Below, one piece after another: positions 11,944-22,403 of a DNA stretch of 64,000 bases; within the stretch, counting starts at the first letter, position 1, and each line of letters opens with the position of its first letter. The translations under genes were made by a program, and so were the position numbers. The notes below the pieces were generated by a model. The model was not told where the DNA came from. It did no database searches and saw only the letters and a program-made list of their open reading frames with translations. The stretch covers positions 46,368,202 to 46,432,201 of the forward strand of contig OX359264.1 in NCBI GenBank assembly GCA_947179155.2. Direction: 5' to 3'. This DNA is from Hedera helix (taxonomy: Eukaryota; Streptophyta; Magnoliopsida; Apiales; Araliaceae).

Positions 11944-13255
11944 CTAAGTGAATTTTTGCACACATATTCCAATTACAACAGCCAATAAAATTGCCAACAC
12001 CAAGTTCATCACTTTCCTTGCCATCTTCAACTCTGTAATCGGGCCCCCTACATCTGTGGTGGCTCCTCCATCCATCTTTGTGGCAAAGTTGCTCGAATGA
12101 CTTTCGTGTTTCTGATTAGTCTCTGGAGCCATTTCTGGCATATTTTTGGAACCCTTTGATTCCCTACTCTTTTCATCACTTGTTTTCTCTTCATTCTCAT
12201 TTTCAGAAAAACTTTCAGCATTTTCTGCCAGTGCATTGCTTTTCTCATTTATTTGCTCAGCTGGATTAGTCATTAAACTCGGACTGTTTGGAGTTTTTTG
12301 CTCATTTGCTGGCTTCTGAGATTCTGGTTCTTTAGTACTAGTTGGTTTTTCTTCGTCTTGTTTTTCTGCTGAAGGTGCTTTAGTACTGATTGGCTTTTCT
12401 TCATCTTGTTTCTCTGCAGTAGCCATCAGTTTTGGCAGTCTGATGTAAAGTATGAGGTCCTCAAATTTCGCGGTGACTTTGCTGATGTCACAATTTGTCG
12501 AAAGAGGGAATGTCTTCTGGAAGCGGCGCCAAGAATAATCTCCAACCGGGTGCTCTCCACTGATAATCAGGTTTCTTGTTTTAGTTAGCTGAACTTTGAG
12601 TTGCCTTGTTAAAACCTGTAGAATTAAGCGAACAAAAAATATATCTTACAAAAAATATGTATATATCATCTTATTCGGCACACTTGAGAGATTGATTTGT
12701 GATTATGAGAATAAGCTCAATAAGTGAATGAAAAATGTAAATTAATCGTATATTCGTCTAATAGTTTATTCTTGAGGCTCTCCTATATCTAGCTAGTTTT
12801 CTGCTATATAATCCAGTTTAGTAGGCATGCTTAAGAATAGTATGTGTTGGTATGCCCTTAATAGATGAATACAGTACAAAAACCCAATTTTAAACTTCTC
12901 ACGGATGTAGGATTATCAGAGAGCTCTTATTGCCTTGCGTTTCGCGTACTGGATATCAAAGTTCTGAATTGTGGTACGAAAACTAGATACCTTGATTTTA
13001 TCATAGATAGTGTCTTGTGCATTTTATCATAGACAACATTTCTCGTAACCAATTTCGTTTCACATACCCAGTCGATTAGCGTTCATGATAACCAACTAAC
13101 ATTTAACATTTACCAGAAAACATTAAAGTGACATCACCTGATAGGTAGATGCGAAGTGTGTCACAATCTGCCTCCTCTACCAGCTCTGTTTGAGGTTCAA
13201 AATCTTGGTACACTCTAGCTGCTGCTGCTGCTGCTGCTTTCTGCCTTGCGTCCAT
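11944..13255 (-). CDS. RTM2-like HSP20-domain protein with C-terminal membrane anchor
   Basis: Two exons on the minus strand. Exon 1 is 13255-13138 and exon 2 is 12615-11944, with a 522-bp GT-AG intron (donor cag/gtgatg, acceptor ttctacag). Exon 1 encodes MDARQKAAAAAARVYQDFEP, the typical start of the RESTRICTED TEV MOVEMENT 2-like group, then VEEADCDTLRIYLSG. Exon 2 continues an alpha-crystallin/HSP20 domain (LIISGEHPVG, RRFQKTFPLSTNCDISKVTA, LILYIRLPK). A charged Glu/Lys/Ser/Thr-rich linker follows, containing AEKQDEEKP(I/T)STK twice. A tail anchor (MNLVLAILLAVVIGICVQ) ends the protein. In Arabidopsis, RTM2 is a phloem protein that restricts long-distance potyvirus movement; most relatives are uncharacterised. 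The exon junction does not read through cleanly: the HSP20 frame resumes only after a shift of two bases near 12601-12607. The gene may therefore be broken, or may use the cryptic acceptor caaag/ttcag, which restores frame but skips about nine residues. Confidence 0.72.
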
Positions 13256-13332
13256 CTTAGCCGGTATTTTTACTTTATTGCTTTTGGTTTTTCAGGTATA
13301 ATCTGAATGAGACACGAAGGTCAAGTCCCCTG

Positions 13333-13342
13333 AATTTATATA
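13333..13342 (-). promoter_or_regulatory. TATA box of the RTM2-like gene
   Basis: TATATAAATT on the minus strand, about 80 bp upstream of the exon 1 start codon. This spacing suits a leader of about 50 nt. Confidence 0.55.
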
Positions 13343-13344
13343 CA

Positions 13345-15266
13345 TTTGGGTAGATTGCTTTGGATGGCAAGGTCCTTGAAACTAGTGCTTTCTTTCAAAT
13401 AAGTTATACCTGTATTTTCATCCTTTCTTTTCTTTTGGACCTTTTGTGTGTATTGGGGCCTACAGTTGTGCCTTCTTTTTCTTTGAAGGAAATTGTTTAA
13501 AAGCCTTTAGATACCTTTTTAGGCAGAGTAGAAGTTCTTTGTTTCCATTCTACTCATTCACAGATTTTTCTTTGTTTCTTTCATTTTCTTTATATTTATT
13601 TTCTTTTTTTCATTTTCATTTTCAATTTTTTATTTCTTTCTTGCTGTATTTAGGACGATATGAATTTAAGCATATAACATATCGTTAATATTACTTGATG
13701 AAGAGGTACTCAATTTATTATTTTACAATTAACTTAATTTCTTATGTAAATTTAATATTATCACCATTTTAATCACAATTTATTGTACTATATGGCACCA
13801 TATGTCAATTATATATCACGGATTAAATCATACTATTTTTAAAGTTAGCCCCGGACTTATCAATCTAGTATTGATTACCTAGAAAATTACCAGCCAATTA
13901 AGTATATCACCATCCCTCTTAATTGTATGCTAAATTGAGTATTGATTATAGTGGTGTCTCTAGTATTGAGTATTGTATACTAACAAAACAAACTCTTACA
14001 ATAAGAAAGTCATAAAATGATTTGTCAAAATATAATTCATCATACGTACGTGGGTGGAGTCCAATAATTATAATTAGCCATAAACATATACATAATTTTG
14101 TATCTCTTTTTTATAACCCTATGCAATCCCTCCCCATTTTTATTTTTTTAAGAAAAAAAATAAGATGATAAACTTATTTATTTATTATTTGTATATATTG
14201 GGGGAGGGGATGAGGGGATGTAGGGAGGAATATTTTCAAATGTAGTTCAGTATTAGCTAAGAATTTAATTAATACTGTGTTATGATTCTAAAAATAATGG
14301 TAATAAAGTAACAATAAATTTGAAATATCATATCTTTATAGTTCTAATATAAAAATTTATGAGACAAACTAAAAAAAAATTATATTTTAAATTTGGAAAG
14401 GGGAGTATTTGAAAGGCTACTCAAACTACAAAAATTAACCCTTATTCATAGGTACTCCTTCCTTACCAATAAATAGAATCAATATGGACATTCGGAAAAT
14501 TATTTGAAATATTTTTAAATTTAAAAATAATAAGAATTTATTTAATTTCAAACAGTATAATTATAATAGTCGTAAATTATCTTAAAAGTATTACTCCCTT
14601 CATCTTTAATTTGACTTTCTCAATTAAATCTACCATTTTTGTAATCAAAATTTACACTTTTTTTTTTATAAATATAGATAGAGAAACCATAATCATAAAA
14701 AATTATGTCAAATTTACTATCACATCTAATTTTTATAGATTTAAAAACATTAATAAATATATTTAATTTTTAATTCTAAAATTTGTCAATTTGATCAAAA
14801 AAATTAAATTAAGTCGATTTTTAAGAGAATATTAATTATTATTTTTTATCTCAAATTAATTTTAAAAAATAAAATTTAATTTAATATTTTAGAACGGATA
14901 AAGTATATTTCAAATGCCAGAAACCAAAGTCTTGCTAAGGTTAGATGCCTAGTTGGTGATGTGTCTTCTATACACAAATCTTTATATGTTTTATTCGAGC
15001 ATTGAGCTCTTATTTTTATTACTTTTTTTCTTTCACAAGGAGAGTCTCATTAATAAAAAATAGTAATTTATAGTATTAAAAAATAATAATACTTCATTCG
15101 TTTTAAAATATAAAATTATTATTGACTTTTTAAAGTTAATTTAAAAAAAATCAAACTTAAAATTTATTTACTTTTAGTCAATATAATGGTGAACAGTATA
15201 AACTATTTAAAAAATATTACTTAACTGTAAGTTTTTTTTCTTCATAATTTGTAATAAATTATCTCA
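13345..15266. other. AT-rich intergenic DNA with MITE-like pieces
   Basis: No gene. The short ORF at 13446-13688 is a T-rich poly-Phe/Ser artefact. Around 14593-14905 the ends ACTCCCTTCATCTTTAATTTGA and tttagaacggataaagta resemble Stowaway-type MITE termini. The last 200 bp before 15266 are a similar AT-rich repeat into which the outer chromovirus inserted. Confidence 0.45.
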
Positions 15267-15271
15267 GTTTT
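15267..15271. repeat. Target-site duplication of the outer chromovirus (left)
   Basis: GTTTT immediately before the TGTAATGTCC start of the 5' LTR. The identical GTTTT lies at 39077-39081 immediately after the 3' LTR. Confidence 0.93.
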
Positions 15272-18200
15272 TGTAATGTCCTAGAATTTCTACGTCTTTA
15301 TTAATTAAATTATTAATTTAATTTCCAACGAGTTAGTTTTACAAGATTATTTAAATATTTATATGTGATTAATTAATTATGTGATTAAATAATTATGTAA
15401 TTAATTACTAAAATTAATTAAAGGGGGTCACTAATATGTTATTAAATTAGTGAACAGACCCTAAAGTTTTAATATCAAAATAATTGATAAGTTTCTTATT
15501 AATTAAATATTCAATTAAATTGAATATAATTAGTGAATTAAATATAATAAATTAATTAATATAATTATTAATTAATGTAAATAATGTGAAATATTAATAA
15601 TAATATTTATTAGTCCATTTAGTAATTTAATACTAATGGGTTAAAATATTTAATTATTTATTCAATCTAATTATTTATTTAATCATGGATTGAATAATTA
15701 ATGTGTAAATTATTAAATTAGCCCAACATGGGTCAATTAGTAGTCCAAGTGAAGAATAATAAAATTTGACAATTTAGTAGCCCAAACAATTTAATAGAAA
15801 CCCAATTGGTATTTTAAATTAAAGCCCAATGATTGGCCCACTTGAAAAATACTTAATTAAACTATTATTTATTAAAAAAGTGAAAAGTGACTCAAATTAT
15901 GGGACAAAAAGAAGGTCCATCAGCCGAAGCATGCTAGGAAGGAGAGAGAAAATGAGTTGGTTTTTATTTTAGTTTATTATTTATTTATTTAATTAATGGT
16001 TGCTTGTTTTATTTTTTTCAAGTACATAAACCATGCCTCTTTTCACCAACTAAGTATGGACTAACTTTCTTGTGTAAGTATCTTTGCTATCTCATGATGG
16101 TAATTTTAATAGATATAGATTTTATATCTATCCAAATTGTAAGTATACTTACAATTTAGGAGCTTGTGTTAGTCATTCTTCTTCTTCCATTTTTCAAGCT
16201 AGAGAGCATTTGAGAGTGTAGAAAAATTATAGTTGAGAGCAAAAATACCTAGAGAAGGAGTTCTTGGTTCATGCCTTCAAACCTCATCACCTACTTTGGA
16301 AGAAAAAGGAAGATAGCCATTAAAACAAGGTAATTGTTATTTTAAATGTAGTTTGTTTTTAAATTAAATAAATCATCATGTTAGTATAAACATGTTAATA
16401 TAGTTATTAATGTGTAGTTGTAATATTTATGTCATGCTAGAGTTTAATATGTTTGGTTTGTATTTTGGTATATTTTATATGCTAAAATATGTATTTAATA
16501 GTGTGTAAACAAGTTTTGGAATTTATGTCCAAAAATATTTTTATAAAACTTAGGTTTGATGTTATAATATTATAGAACATTAAATCATGAGAAAAAACAA
16601 AGTTTGAATAACTCAAAATGGAGTTATATACAAAAAATTATGATTTATAGTAGTTTATGTGATGTAAATTTTTTTATAAAAAAAATATGTTATTAAATCA
16701 TGAAAAATTAATTTTTTCATGTTATAAATTAATATAAGGTGATTGGTAATTTTTTATTTTTTTTTGAGGAGTTAAAGCTTACTTGATGGTATATTTTTAT
16801 TTAAAATGTGTGTACCGGAGCACTGTTCACATTCTGCTTGGAAGAAAAAAATTAACACTGGCCGCGCAATGCGCGAAGCACTATTCACCGCCAGACACGG
16901 AGCCAAACGACGCCGTTTGGCGTATAAAGAAAATAACCTTCGCGCAATGCGCGGAAGCCGTTTACGGCTTCTCAAAACGGCACCGTTTTGGGCCGTTGAT
17001 TCTGAAGGCTCGGGGAAATTATATTTATGCCCCTCCGTGTTTTTCTTGGCAGAATTATCATTCTGCCCTCGGATCAGTTTTCAACTTATTTACGAAAATG
17101 CCATTTGGGTTAATTTTAATTAATTTAAATATTTGAAAATTAATTTAAAATTATAACAAAAATAATAATAATACAAAAATAATATTGGGGAGGATATTTT
17201 TCAATAAGTTTAATATTTAAATATTAATCTAGTTAGCTAAACGATGGTTAAGTTAAATAAATTTATTATTTATTATTTTAAATGTTAATAATAAATAAAG
17301 ATGATAAATTAGCAATTATTATTTAATGCCTATTAAATAATACTTAAAGAGAAATAAAATTTATAAATTAATTATTTATTATTTAAATATTATTAAATAA
17401 TAAATAAGGATAATTAAGTAATTAATTATTATTTAATTAGCATTAAATAACGATTAATGAAAATTAAGTTATTAGAGTAATAATTTATTATTTAATTTAA
17501 ATAATAAATAAGAATGATTTGATTATTATTTAACCTTAAATAATAATTAAAATTAATTAAATAATTAATTATTATTTAATTGACATTAAATAATAATTAA
17601 AGAGGATTAAGATTAGTAAACTATTATTTAATTTCCTTAAATTAAATAATAAGTAAGGTTAATTACTTAGTTAATTATTGGTTGATTAATATTAAAATAA
17701 AGAAGGTTAAAATTAAGTCAATAATTATTTATTATTTAATTATAATTAAATAATAAGTAAGTACGATTAGTTATTATTTATTTTAAATAATAACTAGAGT
17801 TAATTAATTAATTTCTATTTAATCAAGATTAAATAGTAATTAAATAGAGATTGAGTTAATAAAATAAATTGAATTTAATTACGATTTAATTAAACAATTG
17901 TAATAAGTTGTTTAAGGGTTTAATAAGTGTCCAACACTTAAGAAAAATATTTTCTAACTTATTAAATTATAAACCTAAAATGATTAAGGGTCTATAAGGT
18001 TAATAATATTGTTTTGATTAATGTAAATTATGTGTTAGTACTTATGTGTGGTAAATAAGTTCATTATCAAGCGTATAGTTATGCAAATACGCCGTACTAA
18101 TTATTAGACCGACTTTATTAATGTTAGGTCTTTTAAAGCAAGTTAGTTAAAGCTAGACATTTATTGTAGCTGAACAGACAGACAAGTTTTCTACCCCTGA

Positions 18201-19032
18201 ACTTGTATTTATTGTTGCAGTTATTCTTCAACCGTATTTACATTTCAATTATTGTTGAGCAAGTATCTACATTCGTAGTTAATTGTTTCGGCTAGACAAA
18301 TGTATGTTTAAATTCATCAATTGAATATTATAAAAGCTTATCCAAACCATTGGCTGGTGCGGATTCTTACAGTAAGACTGAGAAAGAACAACCCTAGTTA
18401 AAGGGGGATTTTTATTTGTCGGGCAACCGAAAGCGCGCAAGAAATCTAAATGTGATGCATATACATAGGACATGAGAGGACTGATCCCCTCAAGTGTCCC
18501 GTTATTTTTAACAAGGAGTCAGACATTGTATGCCTGTTTTACCTTAGTAGCAGTTCACGGTCATTAAAGACCACTCAGCAGTAAAGAGTCAATCCATTCT
18601 TTTATTGAACATTGATTCTTGACATCTTTCACAATTGTTATTGTTGAAAACTTTGAAGTTATTTTCTTTCATCATGATATATCGTATGCCTGTTGTTTAT
18701 AAACTTGCTGAGCCATTTAGTTGCTCATTCTTGCTATATCATGACTATATTTCAGCCAATCCCAAAAGCTCTAAATCAGACAAAGGCAAGGGGAAAGCGA
18801 ATGCTTAGTTTTAGTAATTGCATGCTAGTTTAAATTACTGTTATGTAATTACTGTTGTAAATCTTTTGTATTTTCCTTAAGATATGTAATGTTACAATTT
18901 AAGGTTAATAGACCTTGGGAAGTGTAGCCTTTATATAAGGAACCTTTTGTATTATTCCGCGTAGTTTGAATACAATATATGTATTTCATTATTGTTAAGT
19001 ATTGTACAGTGAGAACCAAACCCGAGGTTAAA
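15272..19032 (+). repeat. Outer element 5' LTR (main part)
   Basis: Nearly identical to 35267-39076 but cut 24 bp before its end by the nested element; the remainder (gaacccgg...gtcgtcaca) is at 29307-29330. It holds a GC-rich island (about 16860-17000) inside otherwise very AT-rich DNA, and TTAATTA/TTAAATAATAA-rich sequence at 17140-17930. A TATA box (TATATAAGG, 18932-18940) lies about 120 bp from the LTR end, suggesting a very long U3 and a short R-U5. Relative to the 3' LTR it lacks about 25 bp near 17008. Confidence 0.95.
18932..18940 (+). promoter_or_regulatory. TATA box in the outer 5' LTR
   Basis: TATATAAGG; the counterpart in the 3' LTR is at 38952-38960. It is the best core-promoter candidate in this LTR and would start transcription just upstream of the LTR end. 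Confidence 0.5.
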
Positions 19033-22000
19033 TGTGACGCCCCCAAATCTAGGCCCACACAGCCCAAACTTGAGTTGTCAAAAGACTACAACAAAATTAT
19101 TACAAGGTAGAACAAAGTTCAACAATACAGTGTATAATAATACACAACTAAGTCTTCACAATTATTGTCACACTATATACAACATGTGAAGACTACAATA
19201 GGTATCACTCGGACCGTCACTCCATTCCCCTGCTAGACCCGGCTACTCTCTCATTTTCTGAAAAACAATGGAACAAAAGAAAGGGTGAGCTCAAATAGCC
19301 CAGTAAAGAATATCATGACTAAGATAATGACAAGTAAATTATCATTAGCCTTCAACAGTTGAGTTCTTGATAGAATACAATAGACTACAAGGTTTGTATC
19401 AAAAATTGCAGTTAAATTCTTAAACAATGTTCAGATCAATAATAGCAGCGGAATGAGCAATCTATTAGAAGAATAATGTAGACTATAGTGTCCACTCGCT
19501 TCTCTTTTTAGTAAAAATATCATCAACTTTTATCATCTGAAATACCATTAGTCAAGATAATACAAATTCACAGTTCCTGATCATAATCATGCAGATCAAC
19601 AATTCATCTTTGCACTATGGGCCAAAGACATTCAATATAACACCAACGGTCATGATTATACCAGATCCAGCCTTTGGTCATAATCATACCAAACAACAGT
19701 TCATCTTTGCACTACGGGCCAAAGAGAACATTCATCACGTGCCATAAAAGACACCGAACAGATGTATCGCCTTTAACCTATTATATCGCCTTTAACCTAT
19801 CATCTATTCAACAATTATATCGCATCTGTGCCCCCGACCACAGATATTCACAACAACTTGATTATGGATGATTAGAATGATATAAATGATGAACAGAAGA
19901 AACAGGATAAACGATAAGTATCAGAAGTTTACTTTGTACAGATTCAAATAATGTCCAAATTGTCAACATGATGTGGAGTGAAATTTAAAAATGATATTCA
20001 AGATCCACAGTTCAGAATAATGGTTACAGTTCAATAGAAAGGTTCGCGTAAATAGGATGGTTCAATTGAAATGATGAAGTGTAACTAATATGGAACATAT
20101 AATATTTTCAGGAATTATAGAAGCAATAGTTCCATAATAAGTTTCGATTTAGGTGTATGAAAGAAAATAATATCCCTTACCGTAGCAAGTTTGATTAACA
20201 AAAGGTGAAGAAAATTAATATCCCTTACCATAATAAGTTTGAATAATGGAAGATGAAAAAGATGGTATCCCTTATGAGTATAAAGGAAAATAATATCACT
20301 TACGAATATGAAAGAAAATGATATTATAAACGAATATGCAATAAAAGTGTCATGTGATAATTCGTGTAGACAAATTATTTCCACAAGAGACAAATAAGAA
20401 ATGAATACAAAGAGTAATTCACCAAACATGCGGTAATCCGCGTAGTCAGGTTATTCTCAGAGATTAATAAGGAATGAATACGAAAGGTTATTCACCAACA
20501 GGCGATAATCCACACCGTAAGGTTATTCCCACAATTTAATAAAAATTGAATACGAAGAGTCATTCACCAAACAGGCGATAATCCGCACCGTAAGGTTTTT
20601 CTCAGAGATTAATAAGGAATGAATATGAAAGGTTATTCACCAACAGGCGGTAATCCGCGCCGTAAGGTTATTCCCATAAATTAATACATGGAAATAAATG
20701 GCACATCTTATGAGTAAGAAAGAAACGATATTATTTTCGAGAATCAAATAATGATAATCCTTTACCGTAGTAAGTTTAAATAATAGAAGATGAAAGAAGA
20801 TGATATTCCTTACCTTGATATTGTGAAACAAGTTTATAGCCGAACAAATCCTTCCTTGTTTGTAGCAGTAAAGAATCTGATTTTTGAGTCTTCTAGAGTT
20901 TTTAAAATCTCTTTATGTTTTTAAAATAATGTTACTCTCGGAAAGATAGACGGCATAGACTCAAGAATCACTCAATTCGGAGTTAATATGAATGAGTTAT
21001 GAATTTTCAAAACTAAGACTGAAAATAGTGACGAAAATCAGAATAGGTTACGGTTTTTAGTATTTTAAGGCATGAAGATGACTTCAGATGACTTTTCTTC
21101 CTTCTTCAAAGTTGTAGAGGATGAAAAACTGAAGAGACAGGCTTTTAATTCATTAAATTCTGACAAATAATGAATTTACTATGATTTTTCGAAAGAGTTA
21201 CTGTACATAAGAAAATTCCACTCGGGAATTCAAAGAAGAATGCAAAAGATTTCAAAACTAGGAATGACTTAAGAACACTTAGAGAGAACTTACACAAAGA
21301 AGTATTTAGAGAGTGGAAGGAAATGTATGTAAGAATGTTATGAAAAATTTCTTAAGTTAAGTCATCTATTTATAGCCAAAAATCTTATCATAACCAAAAT
21401 TTCCTAATTTAATCCAAACCATTCATTTCAAGATAATGTTTAATCCATACCATTCATTTCATCTTTTAAGATTTCTTTAATTTAAACCATTCATTTAAAG
21501 AGCATCTTTAAACTACACCATTCATTTCAAATTATATATTATCTTTAATCTATACCATTCATTTAAATATCATCTTTTAATCTATATCATCCATTTCAAA
21601 TTCTATATTATCTTTAATCTATACCATTTATTTTACATCACCTAACTTTATATTATAAACAAATAACTTTATCAATTCAATTATTCAACAATAATTCACA
21701 CTTATTCATTATTATGACTAATTGTTATAAATACAGTGTAGTTAGCTTTCTGAGTTAAATACCAAATCAATTAATAATGAAATACAACAGTTTAATCGAC
21801 ATCATAATAGAGATAACAATAATGCAGAAAGTATGTAAAAGAAAGATTACGTTACTTTGTCATGACAATTATTGATTCAATAATGTGAATTACTGTGCAT
21901 ATGCTACTGTGACAATTATCGATTTAATAACATGAATTATTGTGCATGTGACAATAAAGTCAAATATTGTACGATAACCACTTTATCAGTTTAATAATAC

Positions 22001-22403
22001 GAAACACTGTGCAATGCCGTGTGCTACTGTGCAATACCGTGTGCTACTGTGCAATACCGTATGTTACTTGTAATACCGTATATTACTATTCTTTTACCAC
22101 CGGATATTTTAACAATTAAAAGTAATAGTACCATTGACCATTTTAAAAATTGTTTATGTCATTTTCTATATCCGACAATTATTCTTTGTGGGGTCCACCA
22201 ATGATTAGTTCGTACGGCGCCGTCGTACGAATATTCCCCGACAGAACGAATATTCCCCGACCAAAAGAATATTGTCCGACATAATATAATTTACACATAA
22301 CATCCTTAACTTTTAACTTTATCAATTTAACCACTTACTGTATCATGAAAATATATATGAAGAAAAATTAAATTTTGTATTTCATAAAATTCGGGGTCTT
22401 ACA
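19033..22403 (-). repeat. Inner element 3' LTR
   Basis: In element orientation it begins TGTAAGACCCCGAATTT (at 22403) and ends GGGGGCGTCACA (at 19033). It contains four 73-bp tandem units (about 20405-20690), a roughly 20-bp unit (tactgtgcaataccgtgtgc) repeated four to five times at 22005-22090, and several 35-40 bp ccattcattt units at 21410-21640. A strong TATA box (GGCTATAAATAG, minus strand) sits at 21367-21374. Confidence 0.95.
21367..21374 (-). promoter_or_regulatory. TATA box in the inner 3' LTR
   Basis: TATAAATA in the context GGCTATAAATAGATGACTT on the minus strand, matching a canonical plant TATA box. It lies about 1,030 bp from the LTR start, so R-U5 would be about 2.3 kb. The copy in the 5' LTR is at 28265-28272. 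Confidence 0.65.

Noticed and set aside
16772..17136. Overlapping ORFs on both strands in the LTR GC-rich island (also at 36767-37143)
   Set aside because: Same ORFs in both LTRs and on both strands, caused by local GC content; not conserved between the two LTR copies at their ends.
20405..20690. Regularly spaced repeat as a possible CRISPR array
   Set aside because: Units are contiguous 73-bp tandem repeats without spacers, inside a plant LTR.
20115..20831. Minus-strand ORFs duplicated at 27013-27729
   Set aside because: Lie in the inner LTR over its tandem arrays; the duplication is simply the two LTRs.
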